Of a stretch of DNA of 64,000 bases, positions 54,587 through 63,474 are shown in pieces. The translations under genes and the position numbers were made by a program. Location of the stretch: contig JAJQEO010000114.1 of the NCBI GenBank assembly GCA_021201665.1, positions 5,334 to 69,333 on the forward strand. Reading direction: 5' to 3'. The notes below the pieces were generated by a model. It saw only the letters and a list, made by a program, of their open reading frames with translations. It was not told where the DNA came from and searched no databases. The DNA is from Lachnospiraceae bacterium (GTDB lineage Bacteria; Bacillota; Clostridia; Lachnospirales; Lachnospiraceae). Each line of letters starts with the position of its first letter. The stretch's first letter is position 1.

Positions 54587-55375
54587 ATGGAAATTCCGGT
54601 GAAGCTGGACAAGTTTGAGGGTCCTCTGGATCTTCTTCTGCATCTGATTGAGAAGAATAAGGTCAGTATTTATGATATTCCGATCGCCCTGATTACGGAT
54701 CAGTATATGGAATATGTCGCCGGACTTTCCGGGGAGACGCTCGATGTGATGAGTGAATTTCTGGTGATGGCGGCTACTCTGCTGGATATCAAATCGCGCA
54801 TGCTTCTGCCCGCCCCGGAAACGGAGGAGGAAGAGGAGGCTGACCCGCGCGAGGAGCTGGTGCAGAAGCTTCTTGAATATAAAATGTATAAATATATGTC
54901 GGGCGAGCTGCGGGAGCGCATGGAAGACTCCGCAGGACATTATTACAAGGATCCTTCGATTCCCGCGGAGGTCGAATCCTGGCGGGAGCCGGTCGACCTG
55001 GACGAGCTGCTCGGTGATCTGACGCTGCAAAAGCTTTATGCGGTGTTCCGCGACATCATGAAACGGCAGGAAAACCGGGTGGATCCGGTCCGCAGCAGGT
55101 TTGGCCGCCTTAAAAAGGAAGAAATCAATCTGGGCGAGACCATGCGCTATGTCAGCCGCTACATATTTGAAAAGAAAAATTGCACGTTTTTTGAGATCCT
55201 GTCCCTTCGGTCGGGAAAGCAGTTCAAAATTGTCTCTTTTCTGACCCTTCTGGAGCTGATGAAGGAAGGACGGGTAGAGGTGGAGCAGCAGGATGTCTTT
55301 TCTGACATCTGTCTTTCCTGGACCGGAGGCACTGAGGAAGAAAATGTGGACGATTTTATTGACGACTATGAATGA
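54587..55375 (+). CDS. scpA: Segregation and condensation protein A
   Basis: Kleisin subunit that bridges Smc head domains in chromosome segregation. 262 residues. The N-terminal FEGPLDLLLHLIEKNKVSIYDI is typical, followed by LDIKSRMLLP and a C-terminal winged-helix domain. The last residues (EEENVDDFIDDYE) lie in the first copy of a 40-bp repeat that continues past the stop. Adjacent scpB supports the call. GAGGAAGGAAA precedes the ATG. Confidence 0.95.
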   Translation: MEIPVKLDKFEGPLDLLLHLIEKNKVSIYDIPIALITDQYMEYVAGLSGETLDVMSEFLVMAATLLDIKSRMLLPAPETEEEEEADPREELVQKLLEYKMYKYMSGELRERMEDSAGHYYKDPSIPAEVESWREPVDLDELLGDLTLQKLYAVFRDIMKRQENRVDPVRSRFGRLKKEEINLGETMRYVSRYIFEKKNCTFFEILSLRSGKQFKIVSFLTLLELMKEGRVEVEQQDVFSDICLSWTGGTEEENVDDFIDDYE

Positions 55376-55450
55376 TGAAGAAGACATGGATGATTTTATC
55401 AGCGGCTGCGAATGAGGAAAAAGATGTGGACGGTTTTTGACGATGATCAG
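55337..55450 (+). repeat. 40-bp tandem repeat covering the scpA stop codon
   Basis: Copies start at 55337, 55377 and 55417. Each encodes an acidic D-D-F tail in a different frame because 40 is not a multiple of three. The first copy is read as ScpA's C-terminus; the others lie downstream of the stop. Confidence 0.8.
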
Positions 55451-55587
55451 GAACAGGATGAGGACTTGGAATAAGGCTTTGGACAAAACACATGTGTTCC
55501 CGTCATACATACTTCTGGTTTTATAAATATGATATGTCTTGATCTGACGGGAATGGAAGATGGGATAAGCAGGAAGAGGATTTTAAA

Positions 55588-56163
55588 ATGGACAGAAGGA
55601 AAGCGGAGGCCGCGATCGAGGCGATTCTTTTCGCGATGGGCGATTCCGTGGAGACGGCAAAGCTTGCGGCGGCTATTGACCAGGATGCCCAGACGACGGA
55701 AAAGCTGCTGCGCCATATGGCGGATCAGTACCGGGCGGAAGACAGGGGTATTGAGCTGACTGAGCTGGACGGCGCCTGGCAGCTGTGTACGAAAAAGGAA
55801 TTATACGAATATCTGATCCGCATCGCGAAGCAGCCGCGCAAGGTCGTGCTGACGGACGTGGTGATGGAGACGCTGTCCATTATTGCCTATAAGCAGCCGG
55901 TTACAAAGGTGGAGATTGAGAAAATCCGCGGTGTAAAAAGCGACCACGCGGTCAACCGCCTCATCGAGTATAACCTGGTTCGTGAGGTGGGGCGCCTGGA
56001 TGCGCCGGGCAGGCCGATTCTCTTTGGCACGACCGAGGACTTCCTGCGGCATTTCGGTATGCGCTCGCTCGAGGATCTGCCGGAGATCGATGTCGTGCAG
56101 ATGGAGGATTTTAAAGCGGAGGCGGAAGAAGAGGCCCAGGCAGAGACGAAGGTGGATGTATAA
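55588..56163 (+). CDS. scpB: Segregation and condensation protein B
   Basis: Winged-helix partner of ScpA in the Smc complex. 191 residues. AIEAILFAMGDSVETAKLA at the N-terminus and the core VMETLSIIAYKQPVTKVEIE, IRGVKSDHAVNRL, GRLDAPGRPILFGTT are diagnostic. It ends with an acidic Glu/Ala-rich tail. Confidence 0.96.
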   Translation: MDRRKAEAAIEAILFAMGDSVETAKLAAAIDQDAQTTEKLLRHMADQYRAEDRGIELTELDGAWQLCTKKELYEYLIRIAKQPRKVVLTDVVMETLSIIAYKQPVTKVEIEKIRGVKSDHAVNRLIEYNLVREVGRLDAPGRPILFGTTEDFLRHFGMRSLEDLPEIDVVQMEDFKAEAEEEAQAETKVDV

Positions 56164-56233
56164 GTATTTGTAAGAATGATCAGCCCTGCCAGTTCATAGA
56201 ATAAGGTGACGCGGAAACTGTCGGGGTGAGTTT

Positions 56234-56827
56234 ATGACACGACTGAACCGGACGATCCTTCCTGTATTTCTTTTTCTGGCCAGCGCACTCCTTTTCGGAA
56301 GCGCGCTCCCTGGCCTGCTGGATATGGGGAGCGGCAGATACGCGAGCCTTGCCAGCCTGTATGGGATGCAGATCTATGAAAATGCTTCCATTGATTTCAG
56401 AAGCCTGTTTTTTTATGTCGCATCTGTCAGAATGCGAACGCTGCTGGTTCTCTGGCTGAGCAGCTTTACAACAGTCGGTCTCTTTTTTCATCTCGGCTAC
56501 GGCTGGTGGCTGATGGCCTCCGGCGCGATGCTGCTGTCTCTGTTTAGCCTGAGAAGCGGGTTTGCCGGGATTCTGAGCTTTGCTTTCTGCCTTTTCCCAC
56601 AGTGGATCTTTTATGGTATTCTCTGGAAAAGAGAGATGCAATCCTGGGTACATCGCCAAGGCTTAAGGATGGGCGGCGCGGGTTTTGAGCATAAAGATCG
56701 AGGCTTTACGCCATTATGGAGGAAGGACATATTCGAATTCCTGTATTTGGCGGCCATCTGCCTCTGCGGCTGTGCCTGTGAAGCTTTTCTGGGAACCTGG
56801 ACATTGCAGATTTATCTGCGGCTGTGA
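56234..56827 (+). CDS. SpoIIM-like membrane protein
   Basis: 197 residues with about five hydrophobic segments. The first (ILPVFLFLASALLFGSALPG) and last (LYLAAICLCGCACEAFLG) fit stage II sporulation protein M. SpoIIM works with SpoIIP and SpoIID to degrade septal peptidoglycan for engulfment. Synteny with scpAB upstream and xerD downstream agrees with clostridial spoIIM loci. Divergence is large, so the symbol is left open. Confidence 0.68.
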   Translation: MTRLNRTILPVFLFLASALLFGSALPGLLDMGSGRYASLASLYGMQIYENASIDFRSLFFYVASVRMRTLLVLWLSSFTTVGLFFHLGYGWWLMASGAMLLSLFSLRSGFAGILSFAFCLFPQWIFYGILWKREMQSWVHRQGLRMGGAGFEHKDRGFTPLWRKDIFEFLYLAAICLCGCACEAFLGTWTLQIYLRL

Positions 56828-56852
56828 GGCCTTAGCAAAGGAGAACAAAAGA

Positions 56853-57092
56853 ATGTTTGGAAGGAAAAAGAAAACCAGTCAGACGCTTCGTTCGGATTCG
56901 GAGACTCGTGCTTATGATCCGGCTCTCTATAAGCCTGTGCTGAAATGCAGCATCTGCAATGGGGAACGGGTGGCCGGATTTAAAAATCGACAGACCGGAA
57001 AATTCGAAGAGGTCGCCTGTATCAAAAATGACAGGGAGCTGGACGATTTTTTGCGGCGGTATGGGCTGGATCATATTGACAAAGAATATTAG
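56853..57092 (+). CDS. Small conserved protein with a CxxC motif, unknown function
   Basis: 79 residues. It has a basic N-terminus (FGRKKKTS), PVLKCSICNGERVAGFKN with a CxxC pair and a further Cys (VACIKNDRELDDF), and ends HIDKEY. ATG 56853 has AAAGGAGAA upstream. Similar small proteins occur in Lachnospiraceae, where some carry unsupported enzyme names. Metal binding is possible but not shown. Confidence 0.65.
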   Translation: MFGRKKKTSQTLRSDSETRAYDPALYKPVLKCSICNGERVAGFKNRQTGKFEEVACIKNDRELDDFLRRYGLDHIDKEY

Positions 57093-57174
57093 TAACTATT
57101 CAGGATTGCACTTCGCATTTGCTGAATGCTCATTCTGGCACGGCGTGCGGTCACGGAGACAGTGAGGATATCCT

Positions 57175-58305
57175 ATGGATCGAAACGAGATTTTGAAAAT
57201 ATATGGCACGGATTTTCGCGGGATGACATGGAAGCTTCTGGAACAGGCAGATCTGTGTGCGCTTTTGCCGGAAAATAAGGACGGCCGTATTGCCATCAAG
57301 CCGAATCTGGTTTCTGCGTCTGAAGCCTCCTATGGCGCGACGACCCACCCGGAGATTGTCGCGGCGATTATTGAATATCTGCAGCAGCACGGCTACCGGA
57401 ATCTGGTGATCGCCGAGGGCTCCTGGGTAGGGGAGAAAACCTCGGAGAGTGTGCGGGTGTGCGGCTATGACCGGCTGGTACAGAAATACGGCGTAGAGTT
57501 TCGCGACACCCAGAAGGATTCCTCCTTTGAAAAAGACTGCGCGGGCCTGAAGCTGAACCTTTGCAGCTGTGTGCAGGAGTTTGATTTCCTGATCAACGTG
57601 CCGGTGCTCAAGGGGCACTGTCAGACGAAGGTCACCTGTGCGCTGAAAAATATGAAGGGACTGATCCCGAATCGCGAGAAGCGCCGGTTTCATTCGATGG
57701 GGCTTCATGATCCGATCGCACATTTGAATGCCGGGATTCATCAGGATTTTATCGTGGTGGATCACATCTGCGGAGATCTGGACTTTGAGGACGGCGGTAA
57801 CCCTGTCGTGAGGAACTGTATCATGGCCGCGAGGGATCCGGTGCTGGTGGACGCGTATGTCTGCCAGCTGCTGCACTATGCCGTTGATGACGTCCCCTAT
57901 ATCCGGCTCGCCCAAAAGCTTGGAGTGGGCAGCGCGGATATTAGTCAGGCAAAAATCACGGTTTGCGGTTCACCGGCTGCAGATGGGGATAAGGAGCTGC
58001 CCAGAGAACATAAAATTGTAGAGCTTGCGGACGCCGTGTGTGAGGTCGAATCCTGCAGCGCCTGCTACGGATACCTGATCCCGGCGCTGGAGATGCTGCG
58101 CCAGGAAGGACTTCTGGATCAGCTTGATGAGAAAATCTGCATCGGCCAGGGGTTCCGGGGAAAGACGGGCAGACTTGGGATCGGGAACTGTACTTCTCGT
58201 TTTACCTACAGCGCCAAAGGCTGTCCGCCGACCGAAGGGCAGATCTATGAATTCCTGAAAAAGTACCTGGAGACGTCAAATGGGCGCTCTCGGCCCCATG
58301 CGTAA
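57175..58305 (+). CDS. DUF362 domain protein
   Basis: 376 residues, cytoplasmic. The DUF362 pattern is seen: IAIKPNLVSASEA near the N-terminus, ATTHPEIVAAIIEYL, FDFLINVPVLKGH, CALKNMKGLIPN. These proteins sit in redox contexts, and some carry 4Fe-4S domains; no CxxCxxC ferredoxin motif is seen here, only scattered C-terminal cysteines (ESCSACYGYL). GTGAGGATAT lies before the ATG. The role is unknown. Confidence 0.8.
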   Translation: MDRNEILKIYGTDFRGMTWKLLEQADLCALLPENKDGRIAIKPNLVSASEASYGATTHPEIVAAIIEYLQQHGYRNLVIAEGSWVGEKTSESVRVCGYDRLVQKYGVEFRDTQKDSSFEKDCAGLKLNLCSCVQEFDFLINVPVLKGHCQTKVTCALKNMKGLIPNREKRRFHSMGLHDPIAHLNAGIHQDFIVVDHICGDLDFEDGGNPVVRNCIMAARDPVLVDAYVCQLLHYAVDDVPYIRLAQKLGVGSADISQAKITVCGSPAADGDKELPREHKIVELADAVCEVESCSACYGYLIPALEMLRQEGLLDQLDEKICIGQGFRGKTGRLGIGNCTSRFTYSAKGCPPTEGQIYEFLKKYLETSNGRSRPHA

Positions 58306-58799
58306 AACCGGATTTGCCCCTGCTTAAATAATTTCCCGGCGGCGCAAGGCATACCTGAAAAATCTTTACCTGTATTTTACAAGAATTTTACAATATCTTG
58401 TACGACAGAAAATTCCTTTGACGAAATCTTGTAAAACCGCTTAAAATCAAGCTTTTTGAGGTATTTTTCGTCAAAAAGCCCGATTGATTTTGTCGGGAAA
58501 AATGCGTATAATTCCAGATATCCGCTGAAAAAATATATGAAGAAAAACATTTCGCATAATACTCCAGAATCTTGCGATACTGTCGTTAACTTACTAAGTT
58601 ACTCGCAGCAAAAGCAACTGCTCGTTAACTTACGAAGTTCATTGCTGCAAGCAGCATGAACTTCTTGTAAGTTATATTGTAAAAATATGTGTGATACATG
58701 TGATGTTTTGTACCATTTGCAGCGCAGCTGTGAATGGCAGCAACGTTTTTGACATGTCCTGGGGAGAGGGATGCCAGAATGGCCAGAAGGGTAGGCCAG
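58306..58799. repeat. Gap upstream of xerD with a repeated 24-bp-class hairpin
   Basis: From 58583 the tract CGTTAACTTACTAAGTTA appears, then again from 58624, now as the arm of a hairpin: TAACTTAC/GTAAGTTA (58626-58633 with 58667-58674), AAGTTCA/TGAACTT and TGCTGC/GCAGCA. No open frame is supported. The first half (58306-58580) is AT-rich with nothing recognised. Confidence 0.65.
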
Positions 58800-58937
58800 T
58801 CTGCCTTGTATGCACACGAGCCGCATAATGAATTTTCCGGCTTACGCCGGAAGCGGCCTATAGCCATAAGGGATCCTTATAGCATACGGTGCGGACGGAC
58901 AGGAGTGCGGGCACTCCTTCCTATCCGATTTAAGGAA
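58800..58937. repeat. Dispersed palindromic element, divergent copy upstream of xerD
   Basis: Holds TTCCGGCTTACGCCGGAA, then an AT-rich palindrome around GGATCC, then AGGAGTGC/GCACTCCT and CTATCCGATTTAAGGAAG. The parts match the ends of the GGATAGGGGA family but the core arms differ. Confidence 0.5.
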
Positions 58938-58970
58938 GGGGAGAATCTACGGAAGGTCGAGGTCTGGCGA

Positions 58971-59855
58971 ATGAGACAGGAGTTATCATTGTTTATTGTT
59001 TACCTGAAGGAACAGAAGAATGCTTCTACGAGTACGGTAGATTCCTACCAGAGAGACCTGCGGAAGCTGGAGTCTTATCTGGCCGATCAGGGAGTAGAGG
59101 AAGTACAGGACGTCACTGCCACCACATTAAATTCGTACATATTATATCTGGAAAGACAGGGACTTTCCACTGCCACGGTATCGCGCAGCGTTTCTTCTAT
59201 GAAAGCTTTTTTTCACTATATTTATCGGAAGCATGAGATCGAGGACGATCCGACAGAGCAGATTAAGGCTCCTCATATTGATAAGAAAATGCCGGGCATC
59301 CTGAGCATCGATGAAACGGAGCGTCTGCTGACGCAGCCTTCCGGGAATTCCCCTAAGGAGCTGCGGGATCGTGCCATGCTGGAGCTTTTATATGCGACCG
59401 GTTTGCGTGTCACGGAGCTGGTATCGCTGCCAGTGGATTCCGTATGCATGAATCTGAACTATGTGCTCTGCACCGATGGCGGAAAAGAACGCGTGATTCC
59501 CTTTGGGGATGAGGCAAAGCATGCACTGGAACGGTATCTGAAAGAGGGCAGGGACTTGCTTTTAAAGGGCGCCGAAAGCGACCGCCTGTTTGTGAACTGC
59601 TCGGGGAAATCCATGAGCCGCCAGGGCTTTTGGAAGATTCTGAAATCCTACGCACAAAAGGCAGGTGTTTCTTCGGACATTACTCCGCAGACACTGCGTC
59701 ATTCCTTTGCTGTACATATGCTGCGGAACGGAGCTCCGGCAAAGTCGGTGCAGGAGATGCTGGGACATTCCGACATCTCGTCGACGCTGGCCTATCTGAA
59801 CCTGGGGCTGGAAGATACACAGCGCGTTTACCACGCGGCGCATCCGAGGGGATGA
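58971..59855 (+). CDS. xerD: Tyrosine recombinase XerD
   Basis: Resolves chromosome dimers with XerC at dif. 294 residues. The N-terminal SAM-like domain spans about 1-90. The catalytic set: R in ATGLRVTEL, K in GGKERVIPF, R in TLRHSFAVH, H in MLGHSDISS, Y in TLAYLNL. The first His of the family's HxLRH box is Gln here (PQTLRHS, codon CAG). ATG 58971 is preceded by GGAAGG...GAGG. An upstream in-frame start lies in repeat DNA and is rejected. Terminated at 59898. Confidence 0.9.
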   Translation: MRQELSLFIVYLKEQKNASTSTVDSYQRDLRKLESYLADQGVEEVQDVTATTLNSYILYLERQGLSTATVSRSVSSMKAFFHYIYRKHEIEDDPTEQIKAPHIDKKMPGILSIDETERLLTQPSGNSPKELRDRAMLELLYATGLRVTELVSLPVDSVCMNLNYVLCTDGGKERVIPFGDEAKHALERYLKEGRDLLLKGAESDRLFVNCSGKSMSRQGFWKILKSYAQKAGVSSDITPQTLRHSFAVHMLRNGAPAKSVQEMLGHSDISSTLAYLNLGLEDTQRVYHAAHPRG

Positions 59856-59897
59856 TGGGATCAATTATATGTATCGTAATAAATTAGCAGATTTTAG

Positions 59898-59927
59898 CAG
59901 GAGGCGACCGTTCGCCTCCTGTTTTTT
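59898..59927 (+). terminator. Strong rho-independent terminator of xerD
   Basis: A 10-bp stem CAGGAGGCGA / TCGCCTCCTG, 4-nt loop, then six T. Confidence 0.92.
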
Positions 59928-60040
59928 ATGCGCAGGGCCGCTTAAGGAGTTTTATGGCTTACGCCATACGCGGCCGGCGCAGCGGATAGGGGAGAAAAGC
60001 GTTCCCCTATCCGATCGATCACAGCACACGGCCGCTTAAG
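59928..60040. repeat. Dispersed palindromic element with GGATAGGGGA core (copy B)
   Basis: It has CAGGGCCGCTTAAGGAG, a TATGGCTTACGCCATA hairpin, ACGCGGCCGGCGCAG, and GGATAGGGGA...TTCCCCTATCC, ending CGGCCGCTTAAGG. The order matches copy A at 22615, with different hairpin loops. The gap 59856-60141 holds only this, the xerD terminator and the cotJA leader. Confidence 0.8.
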
Positions 60041-60141
60041 GAAATTAGTGGCTGTTTTTTTACGCCTTTTTCAGGCAACACTAACATTTATGAGGGAAAC
60101 CTCATATTCTATAGAGAACCTGATTTGAGAAAGGAGCTATT

Positions 60142-60366
60142 ATGCCAGATAGAAATAGCCAGAACTGTGCCTGCCAGAGCGGGGAAAACCAGTGGGTTGG
60201 AAGCATTTATCATCATTTGTCAGAAGCGAACGCGCCGCTGGCCATGCTCTATGTGCCATTCCAGAGATGGGAAAACCCATATGAACCATGTATGGCACTG
60301 AAAGAAGGCACGGTGTTTCAAAGTCTTTGTAAGCCATTCTGCGGAAAAGGAGGGAAATGCTGGTGA
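60142..60366 (+). CDS. cotJA: Spore coat associated protein CotJA
   Basis: 74 residues. The family core is LAMLYVPFQRWENPYEP (about 33-49), MALKEGTVFQSL, KPF. It belongs to the spore coat and is made late in sporulation in the mother cell. AAAGGAG precedes the ATG; cotJB starts inside its last codons. Cys-rich tail (CGKGGKCW). Confidence 0.88.
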   Translation: MPDRNSQNCACQSGENQWVGSIYHHLSEANAPLAMLYVPFQRWENPYEPCMALKEGTVFQSLCKPFCGKGGKCW

Positions 60367-60800
60367 ACAGAGAGGGATATCCGTATGGAAATGGCAGACC
60401 GGCACGCGCAGGACGCATGCAGCAGGGCCGAATGAGCCAGGATTCGAGGGAGAACTTTGACGCATATAACGGGAATTGCGGCTGCGGCACACAGGAACGA
60501 CCTGTGATGCCCGAAAGCAGGGAATTTTCGGGAATTCCCACAGAAAATCAGTATCAGCTTCTTAAATATATCGATGAGATCAGCTTTTGCGCTTATGATC
60601 TGATGCTGTATTTAGACACTCATCCACTCGAGGAACCGGCTGCGGCGCAGTTCGCGAAATATCAGCATCAGCGTGACCGCGCAGTCAAAATCTACGAGGA
60701 GAAATATGGCCCGTTAAGATTTGGCCAGCCGGATGACGGGCGGTTTGAAAGTGTGAAGTGGGTCAGCCAGAAATGGCCCTGGGAAGGAGGCAAGTGCTGA
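60363..60800 (+). CDS. cotJB: Spore coat protein CotJB
   Basis: 145 residues. The CotJB core is in the second half: LLKYIDEISFCAYDLMLYLDTHP, AAAQFAKYQHQR and YGPLRF, with WVSQKWPW near the end. The first about 60 residues are an Arg/Gly/Gln/Asn-rich extension not found in the 87-residue B. subtilis protein. GTG 60363 is chosen because AGGAGG (60348-60353) is ideally spaced; ATG 60357 is too close. It overlaps cotJA by four bases. Confidence 0.85.
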   Translation: MNREGYPYGNGRPARAGRMQQGRMSQDSRENFDAYNGNCGCGTQERPVMPESREFSGIPTENQYQLLKYIDEISFCAYDLMLYLDTHPLEEPAAAQFAKYQHQRDRAVKIYEEKYGPLRFGQPDDGRFESVKWVSQKWPWEGGKC

Positions 60801-61436
60801 ATGTGGTATTATGAAAAAAGATTAGAGTATCCGGTGAAAATCAAAACGCCAAACGCGAAGCTGGCCCAGGTGATACTCAGCCAGTATGGCGGTCCGGATG
60901 GTGAAATGGGTGCTTCTATGCGCTATCTTTCCCAGAGATACACTTCTCCGAACGGTACGGTGTCCGCGATTCTGACGGATGTCGGTACGGAGGAGCTCGC
61001 CCATCTGGAAATTGTGGCGACGATCATCCACCAGCTCACCCGCGGATTGTCACCGGAGGAGATTGAGAAGGAAGGCTTCGCGCCTTATTACGCAGATCAT
61101 ACGATCGGTGTCTGGCCGCAGGCAGCAGGCGGCGCACCCTTCTGCGCGACAGAATTCCAGTCTACCGGCGACCCGGTCACGGATCTTGGGGAAGACCTTG
61201 CCGCAGAGATGAAAGCCAGAACCACGTATGACAATATTCTGCGGCTGGTAAAGGATCCGGACGTTGTGGATCCAATCCGGTTCTTACGGGCGCGGGAGGT
61301 GGTACACTTCCAGCGCTTCGGCGAAGCACTGCGAAGCGTACAGGATCAGCTCGACGCGAGAAACTTCTACGCATTTAATCCGGGTTTTGACGCACCGACT
61401 GCCTGCTTTGCGCCGGAAAATCATTCTGCTATGTAG
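60801..61436 (+). CDS. cotJC: Spore coat protein CotJC (manganese catalase-like)
   Basis: 211 residues. The N-terminus MWYYEKRLEYPVKI and the dimanganese-type ligands in EELAHLEIVATII and REVVHFQRFGEAL identify the family. QYGGPDGEMGASMRYLSQR is typical. In spores it is coat-bound and may break down peroxide. It starts directly at the cotJB stop (TGAATG), behind GGAGG. Confidence 0.93.
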   Translation: MWYYEKRLEYPVKIKTPNAKLAQVILSQYGGPDGEMGASMRYLSQRYTSPNGTVSAILTDVGTEELAHLEIVATIIHQLTRGLSPEEIEKEGFAPYYADHTIGVWPQAAGGAPFCATEFQSTGDPVTDLGEDLAAEMKARTTYDNILRLVKDPDVVDPIRFLRAREVVHFQRFGEALRSVQDQLDARNFYAFNPGFDAPTACFAPENHSAM

Positions 61437-61941
61437 AATGTCAGGCAGCATGCATCAGTTTTTCAGCCATACGCTGCAGTTGCAAACAAAGTCAAACAGT
61501 CAAACAAATCATGGTTAACCGCTGCGAAAACGCATGTTTTTGCAAAGGATTGGGCATCTGCCTGGTTCTGGAGGGCTGGCAGATGCTTTTCTGCGGCTCT
61601 TTAGTACGCAGGGGCGCGAGAGGAATTTTGGCAGCTTTGCTGCCCGCGCCCCCGCGCAGGAGTCCAATGCACATGGCCGCTGCCAGCATCATCATAAAAT
61701 GATTCGAGTGACAATAGGGCATGATACTACGGATTGCTCCGTACTTCGCACTCACGTTTGTATCATTAAGCTACGCAGTCATAAAAATATACTGGAAAAA
61801 CCAGTAAGGATATGTTATGATAATCGCGTTGCTGCAGTTCGGGGAGATGTTAGCCGCAGATGACACGCAAAGGCACAGCGGCATACAGCTTGCAGAGGGA
61901 TACAATCATTTGCAGAGGGCAGAATAAAAAGGGGATTTTTT
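61437..61941. other. 505-bp gap between cotJC and the FtsW-like gene
   Basis: It has a hairpin GCATCTGCC/GGCAGATGC (61548-61585) and a GC-rich palindromic part (61610-61660), then decayed repeat-like sequence. Short frames here have no ribosome binding site or family likeness. The FtsW-like promoter probably lies between 61770 and 61900 but is not clear. Confidence 0.5.
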
Positions 61942-63150
61942 ATGGCATCAAGATCGGAAACGATACGGCCCGTTCCGAAAAAACAGACGACGAGCCGCAG
62001 GACAAGGAAAAGGCTGTTCGTGACCAGGTCGGCGGATTCGGAGAGGGATTATTTTGATTACAATTTACTGGCAGTTGTGATTCTGCTGACCTGCTTCGGG
62101 CTTATTATGCTCTACAGCTCCAGCGCTTATGAAGCGATTGTGGAAAATAACAATGACATGGCCTACTTTGGCAAACAGGCTGTTATCAGCGCGTTTGCGC
62201 TTGTCTGTGCACTGATCGGTTCGCAGATGGATTATCACAGACTGGCGGATTTTTCTTTTCCGCTATATGTGGTTTCCACATTTTTACTGATTATCACAAA
62301 GTTTGTGGGACGGGAGGTCAATGGCGCGAGGCGCTGGCTGGGGACGTCTTCCTTTTCCTTCCAGCCCGCGGAGATTGCTAAAATTGCTGTGATTCTGCTG
62401 CTGCCGACATTGATAGCAAAAATGGGCTATAAGATGAAGGGCTTCAAGCCGATACTGATTGTCGGCATTTTCGGCTTGATTTCCGCATTCTGTACGTATT
62501 TTTTTACTGATAACCTGAGTACCGCTATCATTATCCTCGGCATTACCGTGGTGCTGATTTTTATTGCGCATCCGAAGACCTGGCCCTTTGTGGCTGTGGG
62601 TGTTGCGGCAGTAATTGCGATCGCGGCCGGCGTGGCGTATATTATTTTGAGCGATGTCGACGGGGGATTCCGGATTGCGCGTATCCAGGTCTGGCTGCAT
62701 CCGGAGGATTATGCGAGCTCCGGCGGCTATCAGATCCTGCAGGCTCTTTACGCGATTGGCAATGGCGGCTTTTTTGGCAAGGGACTTGGCAACAGTACGC
62801 AGAAGCTCGGCTCTCTGCCGGAGGCGCAGAATGATATGATCTTTTCAATTATCTGCGAAGAGCTTGGTGTATTCGGCGCGGCGCTGGTTATTCTGCTGTT
62901 TGTTTTTCTGCTTTACCGTCTGTTTTTTATCGCGCAGAATGCGCCCGACCTGCTGGGATCCCTGATCGTGTGCGGTATTTTTGTACATATTGCCCTGCAG
63001 GTGGTGCTGAACATTGCTGTCGTGACCAACCTGATTCCGACCACGGGTATTACCCTTCCGTTTATAAGCTACGGAGGTACGTCCATCCTGTTTCTGATGG
63101 TGGAGATGGGGCTGGCGCTGGGCGTATCGCGCCAGATTAAGCTGAAATAG
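61942..63150 (+). CDS. FtsW/RodA/SpoVE-family lipid II polymerase
   Basis: SEDS glycosyltransferase that builds septal or spore-cortex peptidoglycan. 402 residues, about ten membrane helices after a basic N-tail. Motifs: GREVNGARRWLG (about 115-126), SFQPAEIAKIA and the signature GITLPFISYGGTS near the C-terminus. The proximity to cotJABC is compatible with SpoVE, while proximity to gltX is compatible with FtsW, so no symbol is given. AAAGGGGA precedes the ATG. Confidence 0.92.
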   Translation: MASRSETIRPVPKKQTTSRRTRKRLFVTRSADSERDYFDYNLLAVVILLTCFGLIMLYSSSAYEAIVENNNDMAYFGKQAVISAFALVCALIGSQMDYHRLADFSFPLYVVSTFLLIITKFVGREVNGARRWLGTSSFSFQPAEIAKIAVILLLPTLIAKMGYKMKGFKPILIVGIFGLISAFCTYFFTDNLSTAIIILGITVVLIFIAHPKTWPFVAVGVAAVIAIAAGVAYIILSDVDGGFRIARIQVWLHPEDYASSGGYQILQALYAIGNGGFFGKGLGNSTQKLGSLPEAQNDMIFSIICEELGVFGAALVILLFVFLLYRLFFIAQNAPDLLGSLIVCGIFVHIALQVVLNIAVVTNLIPTTGITLPFISYGGTSILFLMVEMGLALGVSRQIKLK

Positions 63151-63221
63151 TGAACGGTGCAAAGAAAGGAAAGAGAGATGGTCTGCTTTTGAAAAACGGC
63201 TGATATACTGCGAAAAAAACT

Positions 63222-63454
63222 ATGGTGCAGATATTGTACAGTACCCCTGGGAAGGATCATATAGTGCAGATAATGCACAGTACCATGGAAAGAATAATAT
63301 GGTGCAGATGCTGTACAGTACTCATGGGAAGGAAAACATAGTGCAGATACTGTACAGTACCCATGGGAAGGAAAACATAGTGCAGATACTGTACAGTACC
63401 CATGGGAAGAATCATATAGTGCAGAAATTGTACAGAAACCGCGGAAAGAAAAGA
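63222..63454. repeat. Six tandem 39-bp repeats with a TACTGTACAGTA palindrome
   Basis: Copies start at 63222, 63261, 63299, 63338, 63377 and 63416. The middle copies are identical over most of the unit; outer copies are diverged. Each begins ATRGTGCAGAT and has a central palindrome and CCATGGGAAGG. They fill the gap between the FtsW-like gene and gltX and end about 20 bp before the gltX start. Confidence 0.92.
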
Positions 63455-63474
63455 TAGAATAGAGGAGAAAATTT

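Noticed and set aside
61511-61863. Short plus-strand frames before the FtsW-like gene
   Set aside because: Two frames overlap each other in GC-rich hairpin DNA, lack ribosome binding sites and have no protein-like pattern.
63222-63454. CRISPR array
   Set aside because: Repeats are directly contiguous with no unique spacers and no cas gene is nearby. The same holds for the arrays at 1-160 and 36646-36834.
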